From: Enoplolaimus lenunculus
Lineage: Eukaryota > Nematoda > Enoplea > Enoplida > Thoracostomopsidae
Assembly: GCA_030248215.1 (NCBI GenBank)
Contig: JASANG010003304.1
Coordinates: forward strand, 154,785 to 218,784
Direction of reading: 5' to 3'
DNA: 64,000 bases
This document shows, one piece after another, positions 1 to 9,816 of the stretch (within the stretch, counting starts at the first letter, position 1; each line of letters starts with the position of its first letter). Below the pieces are notes generated by a model that saw nothing but the letters and a program-made list of their open reading frames with translations, did no database searches and was not told the origin of the DNA. The translations under genes were made by a program, and so were the position numbers.

Positions 1-2
1 AC

Positions 3-3000
3 GAATATTTACATTCCAGAGTATCGAAAAATGCTCACTACAATGCTCCAGACATTTCTGCAAATGTGGAGATGGAAGACAAGAAAAGATTTGAAATTTT
101 GCAAAGTTTGCGCGGTGACATAGACAATTTAACCAATACCGAATACCAAACGGAAGCTGACAGCATACAATATCGAGCCAGCAAACCTAGACATGTTTTA
201 TCTGCAAATGAAAGTGGTTTTCGTAAAGACGTGGCACTCGCTAACCAGCATGGGTCAAATGTGGCCCTACAAAACAGCGTATTGCCTATGTCCGGAGCGG
301 TTGCTATGGTTAGCAAGCTCACACGTTGTGCCAATCGTCGAATTACATCGATAGACAAGAAAATTGCATTTGGTTGCAAAAACAGTATTCGTATTCGAAT
401 AAGAACACGTGGCAGTGTCTCAAAACGAGGCGCTGGCCCTGCCACACGGAAATTCACAGACTACACACGTGGAAGTCGGCGTGAAACGATTAGCTTTACC
501 GGACGATCAAGTCGTACAATATTGTATGCTTCCGCTGCGTTTCGACGAAGACTAAAACGGTCATTCAAAATTGCCCGACCGCGGTGCTGCCGTCGAATAC
601 TTGTTCAGTGGTTACTTATTGCATTGTTTATGCATACCCGTGCCGAGTTACAGTTTCCTAATCCGCTAGTTTGCCCGCGGTCGATTCCAGCACAAATATG
701 GAAATTGCCGCCACTGGTGAACTGCAGCTTTTCGAAAACCCATAAACCTGTTGCAACTTATGAAATAACGTATCAACTTTACCGTCATAACATTATCCGA
801 TATCAAAGCTCTGCATACCTGTGTTCCAAACTGGAAAATACTGTTCGGACGTTTACCTATTTTTTCAACGATGAAAATTTGAAGAACACTGAGGAAGTCG
901 ACCTCTCGGTTACCGGGGCAGAATGCCACCAGATGATAAACGAGCATCGTTGTTCGGCAGGAGTAATGACCAAAAGCGGAGTAGTTTGGACAACGACAAA
1001 CAAATTAAATTGGGAATACCCTGGCGGCGGTATAAAGTGTTGTAGATGGAAAACATTTCAAACCACCAATTGTTTCATAGCCACAGCGCAGGTGTACAAA
1101 AGTCATGATAGCGGGGAAATGGAGTCCTCAGTGACAAATACAGCTAGTTGTGATTACGAGGCTGGGGAGTGCGCCGTTGACCGTGGTCGAATGCTTGTTT
1201 GGAAACCCAATATGACTGAACAGTGCAAATATATCGCATGGAGGAACTTGCACGGTGTCCAACAACTAGATCAATGGGTCGCAGAAGACGGCACGTTCGC
1301 CTTGACATTCCATAATGTGGTAGTGGTCACAGATTGTCGTGGTGCGCAATTAACGATTTCGGATCAAGGTATTCCGGTGAAACAAATATCTCGAAAGTTG
1401 CGTGTTAGTCGGTTCCCAGCGGACAAAATTGTGAACTATATTAGACAATATGGTAGCGCAGATGCCTTGTCAAGCAATGCAAGAAACAAAAGAAAAATAT
1501 CTTCAGTTGGCTTTGTATCTTCCGAACAACTAGCCGCAAGTCTTCAAGCCTTGGAAGCACATGTGGACAGTACCATGCAATTTTCGTTCGCACATGCATT
1601 TGATTCCATTTACCACCGTTTGAAAATAGTGCACCAGATCGTTGAAGCAATTATGTTGAGTAAACCAACTTTGGCAATGAGAGCAATCCTTGGACATTTG
1701 AATTTAGTTGCAACCGCCGGTGGGCAATTTATTCAAACGTGGCCTTGTTTGGAACTTGAGTCAGGGGAATTTAAGTTTGAAGCCATGAATGATTCTTGTA
1801 CTGCTGAAATACCAATCACGTATACAGTTGGAAATAGCACGCATCATGCATATCTTGATCCCATAACTAACATTATACAGAAAAATGCTTTGCCAGTGGA
1901 TTGTTACTACGTTAGCAGCGTGCCGATCAGTTTAAAAACAAAAGCATTTATCTATACCTCCAACGGATCCACACGAAAATTGAGCAAGTTTCATCAGCTT
2001 CCATCTCAGTGGGATAAGCCATCGATTGAACAAATTCCACGAATTCTATTTCATCCGGTGGTTATGTATCGATTGGATGAAATTCGTGCACATGCCTCTC
2101 TCAACGATTTATTTTCAGCTTATAATCATCAGCAAAGAGTTTTATCTATACTTGGTTTGACGGCTACTCCACAGGATGCATCGTCCATGGCCAGTCGGAC
2201 TTCGGCAAACATTGTACAAAGAGGAATTTTTGGATTTCTGCGGGGTTTCATTGTGGACCCATTTCAGATATGGATTTTTCTGTGCTGCGTAACCGTTACG
2301 TGTCATACCTTTTGGAAGCTAGCGCTGAAATTTCTAATCTCCAGGGTACGACTAGCAATCGCAGCCGCTGACGTAGCAGAAGTTGGCACAAGCGAGCAAA
2401 CTATACCAATGGAACAACTTAAAATTGCTAAGTGGGAAAAAGTACAAAACAGGCGTGCACAACTACGTGTTAGTGAAGTCCCAAAACCAGACACATTACT
2501 ATCGAATGACGATATTACAGTGCACAAAATTATGCCTTCACCAAGCTTATGCGATATCACTGAAGAGCAGCCGATTGCATTTAAGCCATTCAACCTGCAT
2601 AGCCTTCATGAACCACAAAAGAAACTCAACGGAACTGTGTCAGTATACGTGGACGACATTCCAATGACCGCATTGATAGATACAGGAGCCCAAATATCGC
2701 TAATAAATAAAGACTCTGCGGACAAGCTCTCTATAAAGCGAACAGTTGTTAGTAACACGACAGTGCGGTCGGCGAGTGGTCACTTGATGAAAATTTGTGG
2801 ATCGTTGCGTGCGGACGTGTCGTTGGGAGCTGGGGCATTCAATGGTCCACTGGCCATTGCCGATTCGCTACCGTATGACTTGATTTTAGGACGAGATTTT
2901 TTGACAAACCTTGGACATTTTTCTATCGACTACAGCACTAATAAGTTTCAGTTTGAGAATCAAAGTATTGAATTAAATTACATCGTTGTACCTGGAGGCG

Positions 3001-6000
3001 TCAAGACTACAAATGTTGCACTGATTGATTATGTAGTGGTCCCAGCTAAGACGGAAGTAGTTGTAGTGGGAGTCTGTGAGTTTACTGGGCACGAGCCGTT
3101 AATTTTTAGCCCTTCAAATAATATTGCTGAGTATGACCTCGCGATCGCCCCAGCAGTCGTGGTTGCTGGTGAGGGAGGTAACATTCCAGTACGAATCTTG
3201 AATCCAACCATGGCACCAGTGGCTGTTTTCCCACAAACACGACTCGGATGTTGTAGTCCAGTTGATCCGGTTCAGTTACGTTGTATTGATACGCAAGTTC
3301 TACCGCCAGACTCTGTTGTTAATTTAGTGGTGACACCAGCAAAAGACGACATTGTCACACGCAAGTTTGCCAATTTGGACCTGACGGACTGTGCAATGGA
3401 GGCACAAGACCAAGAGAGCCTAAAACGGTTGCTTCACGAGTTTGAAGATATTTTCTCGGAAGGAGACCACGATTTAGGAACCGCAACAACTGTGAAACAC
3501 GTTATAGACACAGGCGACGCTACACCGATTCGCCAGAAGCCGTGCAGGTCTGCGTTTACGATGCGTGATATCATATCGCGCAAGATTAAACATATGTTGC
3601 AAACCGGTATCATTGAACCGTCGACAAGTGAGTGGGCTTCGCCAATCGTACTGGTGCCGAAAAAAGACGGAAACTGGAGATTTTGTGTGGATTATCGAAA
3701 ATTAAACGCGGTAACAAGGCGAGATAGTTACCCTATGAAACGTATTGACGATGCGTTGGGAACGTTGGGCCGCGCTAAATTTTTCTGCACTTTGGACATG
3801 CAAAGTGGCTACCATCAAATAGATATGGAGCCAAGTAGTAAAAGTCGTACCGCATTTATTTCTCATGACGGCTTGTATCAGTTCACGAAGCTGCCATTTG
3901 GATTGACTAACGCACCAGCAACGTTTCAGCGACTAATGGAGTCAGTTCTAGCTGGATTAGACTGGAAGATATGTTTGGTGTATCTCGATGATAATTTAGT
4001 GATGGGTTCAACACCGCAAGAGATGCTCGAACGCTTACGAACTGTATTTGAACGGCTGCGGCTAGCTAACTTGAAGCTGACGCTACGAAAATGTTATTTC
4101 GGACGTAAGACAGTACCGTATTTGGGCCACATTCTGTCAAGCGATGGTTATTTCCCGGAATGCAAAAAGATAGATAAAATCGCTCAGTGGCCAGTTCCCA
4201 AAACAGCAAAAGAAGTACAGAGTTTTATGGGACTGGCGTCCTATTACAGACAGTTTATCTGGTGTTTTGCGAAGAGGGCGAGACCTTTGCATGAGTTATA
4301 CCAAAAGAATAAGAAATTTGTCTGGGATGAAAAGTGCCAGAGGGCATTCGACGAGTTAAAGCGAATGTTAACTACTGCATCAGTGCTCATGTTTCCTGAT
4401 TTCGAAAGACAATTTTTACTTCAAACGGATGCAAGCGAGGCAGCAATCGGAGCTGTACTAAGCCAGATTGGCAATGATGGCAAGGAGCACCCGATATCTT
4501 TCGCAAGTAGAGCGCTAACGAAAGCAGAGCGAAACTATTCGGCTGTGGAACGAGAAACGTTAGCAGTCGTATGGGCTATACGTCATTATAGGCCGTATAT
4601 ATACGGTCGAAAATTTGTTGTTGTAACGGATCACCAGCCACTGAAATGGTTATTGACGATGAAAGATAGTCATGGAAGATTATGTAGATGGAGCCTGATG
4701 TTGCAGTCGTACGATATGGATATTGTGCATCGCGCAGGAAAGGAAAACAAAAATGCAGATGCACTGTCACGCAGACCCGAAAATGAAGAGCCGGATTTGA
4801 CCTCCTCTGTATCTAAATGTCAAGTTTGCACTGATTTGGTGTACGCTAAGCGAACTGATCCCTGTGTGGAGTCGGTGGTCGTAGACGTGCCATCTAAAGT
4901 CCACGAAGATTTGGTAATTGATCTGAAAGATCAACAATACAACGATTTGTTTGGTAAACGTATTCTTGAACTCCTGACAGCAGATGACGATGAGACCCAT
5001 GCAAATTGGCTAATTCGGGATAACTTGCTGTACCGTAAGTGTCCAATTCGTGGTCGTGATCAGTTGTATGTTCCAGTTACGCTACGTGAACAAGTGTTAT
5101 GTGCATGTCATGATCATTTATTTGGCGGTCACCAAGGGATAAGGAAGACGTATCACAAAGTATCTACAAGATATTACTGGCCAACGGTTTATTCAGATAC
5201 TAAAAAATGCTGTATGAACTGCTCAGCATGTGCTACACGGAAAAATCCTCCGTTTAGAGTAGTACCGCCATTGCATTCCATTCCCGTTGAAGAGCCATGG
5301 TATATGATCGCAAGTGACATTCTCGGACCTTTGCCGCTGACTGAAAATGGTAATAAGTACATTATAACATTCGTTGATTATTTTACGAAATGGGTAGAAT
5401 GTTTCGCGCTCCCTGACATCAAAGCAGCGACAGTTGCCAACGTTTTTGTTGAACAAATTATCTGTCGATTCGGAGTACCGTTTAAATTTTTGAGCGACAG
5501 AGGTTCAAACTATGAGTCTGAGTTGATGCAAGAGACCAGCCGTATACTGGGCATTCGGAAACTTGCGACCACGGCATACCATCCAGCGTGCGATGGTATG
5601 GTAGAGCGGTTCAACCGAACAGTCGCAACTATGCTTAGTTTTTACGTGAAAACAAGGCAAAACGATTGGGACCAAATCTTACCATACGTTTGTTTTGCGT
5701 ACCGCTGCACTGTGCATGATTCCACCAACAAAACCCCATTCTATTCGAATTTTGGTCGCGATCCAGTATTACCGCTAGATGTTGCGATGAATCGACAACC
5801 TAGGTCTACGAACAACTATGTTACGTCACTATCCCAACGGCTGATAGACGCATGGGATTTAGCAAAGCAAAATATAAAGTCAGCCCAAGAACGTCAGAAA
5901 ACACAGCATGACAGAGGCAGTAAGCGCCTTCCGTTTGTCGAGGGGGATAGAGTGTATTTGCACATTCCAACCGTTCGTCGAGGAACAACAAAAAAATTGA

Positions 6001-6485
6001 CTCGACAATGGAGGGGACCATTTCGTGTGTTACGGATCACAGCTGACGGAACGGGAGCTACAATATTACCCGTGAAGAAGTCAACTAAAGAAAAAGCAGT
6101 TCTTGTCAATGTTCGAAGACTTAAACGAGTACCTTCAATTGAGAACGTAAATGAACCAGAAACAGATAAGGCCGACGAAACAATCCAACAAACAGACACC
6201 CATGAACTAAGTAAAACCGGGGCTGACAACGGGGACGCAAAAACGATACCTAACCATACCTATAATCTGAGAACCCGGACTCTTTGTACAGAGCCCGAAG
6301 TGCGTGAACGTAGAGCCATTCACCCGGATCCACTACATATGTTGCCTGACGCCGAAAACTTCAAGGTAGCGCCAGATTCGGGTGACCCTAGTGGAAAGGC
6401 ATTAGAGTACGGGAAGCCAATCTGGCGGTCTAAGATGGGTTGTTCACGCTACAACCTTCGTTCTAACAGCAGACGGCTACAGTAA
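3..6485 (+). CDS. Env-like glycoprotein + protease + RT + RNase H + integrase polyprotein (5' partial)
   Basis: The frame is open from the left edge, so the true start is unseen; residues below are counted from position 66. Residues 1-177 are Arg-rich. A hydrophobic stretch at about 178-190 could be an internal signal peptide, followed by a Cys-rich, N-glycosylatable ectodomain. A furin-type site RNKR is at 473-476 and a membrane segment at about 736-758. Protease D872-T-G-A follows. RT has YLDD at 1306-1309 and LPFGLTNAPATFQRLM. RNase H begins around D1455. Integrase has an HHCC zinc domain near 1680-1725 and the catalytic triad D1751, D1811, E1847 (spacing D-35-E), then a GPF-type C-terminal domain. 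Glycoprotein before protease in a single frame is not the usual gag-pol-env order. Splicing or polyprotein cleavage would be needed to free the glycoprotein; neither is proven by the sequence. The exact viral source of the glycoprotein is not recognised with confidence. Confidence 0.9.
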   Translation, partial: EYLHSRVSKNAHYNAPDISANVEMEDKKRFEILQSLRGDIDNLTNTEYQTEADSIQYRASKPRHVLSANESGFRKDVALANQHGSNVALQNSVLPMSGAVAMVSKLTRCANRRITSIDKKIAFGCKNSIRIRIRTRGSVSKRGAGPATRKFTDYTRGSRRETISFTGRSSRTILYASAAFRRRLKRSFKIARPRCCRRILVQWLLIALFMHTRAELQFPNPLVCPRSIPAQIWKLPPLVNCSFSKTHKPVATYEITYQLYRHNIIRYQSSAYLCSKLENTVRTFTYFFNDENLKNTEEVDLSVTGAECHQMINEHRCSAGVMTKSGVVWTTTNKLNWEYPGGGIKCCRWKTFQTTNCFIATAQVYKSHDSGEMESSVTNTASCDYEAGECAVDRGRMLVWKPNMTEQCKYIAWRNLHGVQQLDQWVAEDGTFALTFHNVVVVTDCRGAQLTISDQGIPVKQISRKLRVSRFPADKIVNYIRQYGSADALSSNARNKRKISSVGFVSSEQLAASLQALEAHVDSTMQFSFAHAFDSIYHRLKIVHQIVEAIMLSKPTLAMRAILGHLNLVATAGGQFIQTWPCLELESGEFKFEAMNDSCTAEIPITYTVGNSTHHAYLDPITNIIQKNALPVDCYYVSSVPISLKTKAFIYTSNGSTRKLSKFHQLPSQWDKPSIEQIPRILFHPVVMYRLDEIRAHASLNDLFSAYNHQQRVLSILGLTATPQDASSMASRTSANIVQRGIFGFLRGFIVDPFQIWIFLCCVTVTCHTFWKLALKFLISRVRLAIAAADVAEVGTSEQTIPMEQLKIAKWEKVQNRRAQLRVSEVPKPDTLLSNDDITVHKIMPSPSLCDITEEQPIAFKPFNLHSLHEPQKKLNGTVSVYVDDIPMTALIDTGAQISLINKDSADKLSIKRTVVSNTTVRSASGHLMKICGSLRADVSLGAGAFNGPLAIADSLPYDLILGRDFLTNLGHFSIDYSTNKFQFENQSIELNYIVVPGGVKTTNVALIDYVVVPAKTEVVVVGVCEFTGHEPLIFSPSNNIAEYDLAIAPAVVVAGEGGNIPVRILNPTMAPVAVFPQTRLGCCSPVDPVQLRCIDTQVLPPDSVVNLVVTPAKDDIVTRKFANLDLTDCAMEAQDQESLKRLLHEFEDIFSEGDHDLGTATTVKHVIDTGDATPIRQKPCRSAFTMRDIISRKIKHMLQTGIIEPSTSEWASPIVLVPKKDGNWRFCVDYRKLNAVTRRDSYPMKRIDDALGTLGRAKFFCTLDMQSGYHQIDMEPSSKSRTAFISHDGLYQFTKLPFGLTNAPATFQRLMESVLAGLDWKICLVYLDDNLVMGSTPQEMLERLRTVFERLRLANLKLTLRKCYFGRKTVPYLGHILSSDGYFPECKKIDKIAQWPVPKTAKEVQSFMGLASYYRQFIWCFAKRARPLHELYQKNKKFVWDEKCQRAFDELKRMLTTASVLMFPDFERQFLLQTDASEAAIGAVLSQIGNDGKEHPISFASRALTKAERNYSAVERETLAVVWAIRHYRPYIYGRKFVVVTDHQPLKWLLTMKDSHGRLCRWSLMLQSYDMDIVHRAGKENKNADALSRRPENEEPDLTSSVSKCQVCTDLVYAKRTDPCVESVVVDVPSKVHEDLVIDLKDQQYNDLFGKRILELLTADDDETHANWLIRDNLLYRKCPIRGRDQLYVPVTLREQVLCACHDHLFGGHQGIRKTYHKVSTRYYWPTVYSDTKKCCMNCSACATRKNPPFRVVPPLHSIPVEEPWYMIASDILGPLPLTENGNKYIITFVDYFTKWVECFALPDIKAATVANVFVEQIICRFGVPFKFLSDRGSNYESELMQETSRILGIRKLATTAYHPACDGMVERFNRTVATMLSFYVKTRQNDWDQILPYVCFAYRCTVHDSTNKTPFYSNFGRDPVLPLDVAMNRQPRSTNNYVTSLSQRLIDAWDLAKQNIKSAQERQKTQHDRGSKRLPFVEGDRVYLHIPTVRRGTTKKLTRQWRGPFRVLRITADGTGATILPVKKSTKEKAVLVNVRRLKRVPSIENVNEPETDKADETIQQTDTHELSKTGADNGDAKTIPNHTYNLRTRTLCTEPEVRERRAIHPDPLHMLPDAENFKVAPDSGDPSGKALEYGKPIWRSKMGCSRYNLRSNSRRLQ

Positions 6486-6695
6486 TGTCGTCTGTAAAAA
6501 TACACTTTTAATTATTTTTATTTGGGGGTGCCTTTTAATACATTTACTACGTATTCAAAGGGGTTTATTAACTTACAGCAAATCATTATCAAATGTTATA
6601 AGCATATCCTAACTAATTATACGTGCGTGGATGAACGGTTACATTACTGGCAACGTCAATTAGAGCAATCGAACATTATTACCTTAATTTTTATC

Positions 6696-7712
6696 ATGGA
6701 CGACGAAATTATAATAGAACTCGATGTTTTCGATGACTTTTCTGGATATATTGGCTCCTTTGCTGACCAACCTGGTCCCCCAATTGCGTACAAAATACAA
6801 CCAACAGCGGTAACAACTATCGAAGCTCAAATAGCAGCACCAACGATAACCGAAGCAGCATGTACAACATTGGTCACATCTGCATTTGAATGGACTGCAA
6901 TAACGGTAATGGCGAAACCTGCAGCAGCCATCGTCAAATCAACTACGCCGTTACAACGCATCTCCCGCACCAGCAAGGTACCAAAAATGTGTTTCAAGGA
7001 TCCCATATATCCTGATCATAGGCGCAAACCGATGACGGCCCGGAGTCCTTCTCCTTCAGCTCCACGTTGCACAAGTCCAAACCACGTACTGCGGGCAAAT
7101 AACATAAATTCGGCAAATCGTCAATGTGCGGCAACCTCCCAAAACATGGCTGGACGACGGTGGTCACACAGATTCTGGATCCAGTACTGGTCCAAACAAT
7201 TACGCCGAGCAGCCATTGAAATGGAGAATTCATTGCCTGAATTTGCAGGAAAAGCGAGCACAACTAGGGCGTTGAACAACAACTGGAAGGCAATACACAT
7301 TCGTCTTGGAGACGATCCACGGACGGGATGGCAGAGGTCTCGTAAGCAACCTATCATGTCACTGCCGTTGCCAATGTTGTGCCGTTATCATATTGATCCT
7401 CGCCTGCCACTCAGCACACGAGCCACGCATGGTGCCATGAACTTACTCCGGCCGCGGTGGAATTTGCGTGGTAAACAAATAGTAAACAAGCGGGTGTCTT
7501 ACAATTCACAAGGCGTGAGCACGTCTGCGTCTGATCGTACGCATTCGGAGGATACGACGTCTGGACCTAGCACGTCTACGACAGGGCGCAAACGGCGACG
7601 CGGAGGTGCCGGAGCGCGACAGCGACACAATGCGAAACGGTATCAGCGAGGCCACAACCGCGATTCGTGGGAAGACCCGGATGGTGGTGGTGGTGCAGCC
7701 TCTACGGCATAA
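6696..7712 (+). CDS. Accessory ORF of the endogenous retrovirus, acidic N-end and basic C-end
   Basis: The frame is open from 6522, but the first ATG is at 6696 in a good context, giving about 338 residues. The N-terminus is acidic (MDDEIIIELDVFDD). The middle is rich in Ala, Thr and Pro, then Arg/Trp-rich. The C-terminus is strongly basic (GRKRRRGGAGARQRHNAKR), suggesting RNA binding or nuclear entry. No zinc knuckle or capsid major homology region is evident. It lies between the integrase end and the 3' LTR, where retroviral elements usually keep env or accessory genes; here the env-like part is upstream. It could be a nucleocapsid-like, splice-expressed or regulatory protein. The function is not recognised. 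Confidence 0.55.
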   Translation: MDDEIIIELDVFDDFSGYIGSFADQPGPPIAYKIQPTAVTTIEAQIAAPTITEAACTTLVTSAFEWTAITVMAKPAAAIVKSTTPLQRISRTSKVPKMCFKDPIYPDHRRKPMTARSPSPSAPRCTSPNHVLRANNINSANRQCAATSQNMAGRRWSHRFWIQYWSKQLRRAAIEMENSLPEFAGKASTTRALNNNWKAIHIRLGDDPRTGWQRSRKQPIMSLPLPMLCRYHIDPRLPLSTRATHGAMNLLRPRWNLRGKQIVNKRVSYNSQGVSTSASDRTHSEDTTSGPSTSTTGRKRRRGGAGARQRHNAKRYQRGHNRDSWEDPDGGGGAASTA

Positions 7713-7819
7713 GTACAATTCATCTGGGTCATTGAACTGATTGAGTAATTGGAAAGTTAAAAAAATGAGTGCAAACTGAATTATAACGTGGGGTCACGTT
7801 TTTTCAGGGGAGGAACCCA
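7713..7819 (+). other. Short 3' leader to the LTR with polypurine tract
   Basis: This non-coding spacer between the accessory ORF and the LTR ends in TTTTCAGGGGAGGAACCCA. The G/A run fits a plus-strand priming polypurine tract immediately before the LTR start at 7820. Confidence 0.5.
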
Positions 7820-8012
7820 TGTAGCAATGCTATTATATGCCCCCGCATAAGCTAGCCTGGAATTTTATCTTATCGGAATTCAAAACTGTTTCTGAAATTA
7901 CGTATATTTTGTCTTTAATTATATGCATCTAGCTTCGCCTCAAACATATTGCATTAGTTCTTTGTAGTCAAAAACTGTTGTTAAAGGTTAGGCTGACATT
8001 TCAGTATGTGAG

Positions 8013-8020
8013 TATATAAG
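8013..8020 (+). promoter_or_regulatory. TATA box in LTR
   Basis: TATATAAG lies about 60 bases before an AATAAA signal inside the LTR, the expected arrangement for an LTR promoter and its R-region polyadenylation signal. Confidence 0.55.
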
Positions 8021-8078
8021 CTGATGAATCTTGTAAAATGGGCTCAGTTTTGCAGTTTTAAAGTGTTGAAAAGCTTGC

Positions 8079-8084
8079 AATAAA
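8079..8084 (+). terminator. LTR poly(A) signal
   Basis: AATAAA lies inside the LTR downstream of the TATA box, suited to end the element transcript in the 3' LTR. Confidence 0.5.
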
Positions 8085-8351
8085 GTTTCATATTAACTGC
8101 TTGCTTTACCCAGCGCGTGACTGACGGTGTATACCCGCCAGCACTGCGCTGGCGAAGTGGTGCTACTAGTACAGCTGTTGGTGCATTGCCCAACACTGGC
8201 TCTGAAGCAAACGAAGGTTGTAGACGGTGTCAATCCCGTCTGCTTCGGTTCTCTAATCCTTGTGTAATACAGTTATTAGGGTTAGGCTAACGGCCGTCCG
8301 CCTAACCTACCTTAGACCGCACAGCCATTTGTTACACATTGTACGCAGGTT

Positions 8352-8352
8352 C

Positions 8353-8383
<31 letters not shown>

Positions 8384-8437
8384 TTATTGGCGTTGTTGTT
8401 ATTTCCGTTATTATTGTTGTTTTTCGTGCATATTTCC

Positions 8438-8485
<48 letters not shown>

Positions 8486-8490
8486 GTAAT
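8352..8490 (+). repeat. TTA/ATT trinucleotide microsatellite
   Basis: Two runs of ATT units (about 8352-8390 and 8436-8490) are separated by a GTT-rich interruption. Short open frames here are only translated microsatellite (poly-Ile, poly-Leu or poly-Tyr). Confidence 0.9.
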
Positions 8491-9816
8491 GGTTATTACC
8501 ATTATTATTGTTGTTCTTCATGTACATTATGTCACCATTATTTGCATGTTTTTTTATGATGATTGTTTAGTTTTCCGGACTAGACAATACGCGATTGGAA
8601 ACACGAATTTTAACTCGGTTTAAAATTCTTTTACCCATATCCAACGTTACGCATTTAGCAGTGAATGACCGGCAGGGCTAGATGAGTGTAGGACGCATTC
8701 CGAGGTATGATCATTTGGAAGGGAAACCGGTTGAATTCTGTTACTAAAAGAGTAGCCGTCGGCACGTTATTTGTTTTGTGACACAATACGTACTCTTAAG
8801 AACCCAACTTTTGGGTACCAGGATGTTTGTGGATCTGTGACCGGCGTTAGTGTTGCTGTTGTATTATTATTATTATTACCATAATTGTTATTATCATCGT
8901 TATTATTGTTGTTGTCGTCCATGTGTATTGTTTCATTACTATACGTATTGCGTTTGGGTTTTTGAACATGTGTCTTAGAGCTTACTCTGCCTACCCATAT
9001 GCGACCAGGCAAAAAGGTGATTAGAAAACACGCAAACTGTTAAATTGTTGAATTCTAACGCAGTTTAAGTCCCTTATAATTTCATCAGGCGTTGCGCATT
9101 TAGTAGTGAACGACTGAATTTTAACAAAAAGAAAAAGCGATGTCTCCGGTATCCGGGAGTTTTGCCTTGATTATGTCTTGGTCTAGGATTCATCTAACTG
9201 TAAATTTTTGTGTGCTGCTGTATGTATAATGTAGACGTATATATGTGTGTGTTCCAGTTGTCTTTACTTTCAATAGGGTCAGTTGTTAAGAGCATAGATC
9301 CTTGTCTAAAATCTGAAATTTGATCGTTTGGGGCCTTTATTCTGCTCATGAAACTGGCAACGCATTCCAAAATTACCACCACCCCTCCTTCCTCAACCGA
9401 GCAGTAGTTTTGTTTCGAGTTCCTAAAAATTCTACTAGTATGTTCCAATTGCACTTCGTAATGACTAGGATTTGTTTGACTAGAGGGGTAATTGCACGAC
9501 GCAGAAATCTTTACCGGTCAACGTAGCCGTATATATATGTATGCACCGGCGAGCTTGAAGATGGTGTAAAGAAAGGGGGGTGACTGAAATAAGAAATGGC
9601 GCGGTGTTGCTCAAAATGGAACCCGGAGGTGAGATTACCACCTAGATTTTAAGACTTTCGAGTTTCGGAAGGATCGTTCAAGCCTTAATTTCACCTAGGT
9701 TTAACGTCTCCCAAATTCGAACTCCGCCCCCATGCCCATCAGAACATTAGTAAAGCTAGCTGATTGCACAAAATTGAACATAAACGGATATATATAGGTA
9801 TGTAGCGTGCTTTACA
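8491..9816. other. Gene-free stretch with a degenerate duplication
   Basis: A second ATT-rich run lies at about 8856-8920. The sequence after each run is similar: both contain CGCATTTAG followed by AGTGAA, near 8650 and 9095. This suggests an old tandem duplication of about 450 bp. No gene is seen. The right end is the TACA target site of the 13.6-kb LTR element. The ATT tract followed by unique sequence resembles the start of that element's LTR, so this may be the split left part of an older relative. Confidence 0.35.

Larger units (their letters stand above)
1..8336 (+). mobile_element. Gypsy-class endogenous retrovirus, left end outside window
   Basis: The visible part contains, in order, an envelope-like domain, protease, reverse transcriptase, RNase H, integrase, a second ORF and a 3' LTR at 7820-8336. 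A purine-rich tract (GGGGAGG) sits just before the LTR, as expected of a polypurine tract. The 5' LTR, primer site and any gag lie left of the window. The long uninterrupted frame suggests a recent copy that looks whole where visible; LTR-to-LTR age cannot be measured with one LTR. The order of domains is unusual because the glycoprotein precedes pol. The family is inferred from pol domain order (RT, RNase H, integrase) and from the integrase GPF/Y-type C-terminus. Confidence 0.9.
7820..8336 (+). repeat. 3' LTR of the endogenous retrovirus (517 bp)
   Basis: The proposed ends are TGTAGCAA and TTGTTACA, an imperfect inverted pair with the canonical TG...CA. It contains a TATA box (8013-8020) and a poly(A) signal (8079-8084), which gives a U3-R-U5 order. 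No second LTR is in the window, so the ends rest on motif and polypurine-tract evidence only. Confidence 0.7.

Noticed and set aside
38-457. Minus-strand frame of 139 residues opposite the retroviral ORF
   Set aside because: It is a shadow of the long plus-strand polyprotein frame and has no recognisable domain.
8260-8623. Frames rich in Ile, Leu or Tyr
   Set aside because: They are translated ATT/TTA microsatellite.
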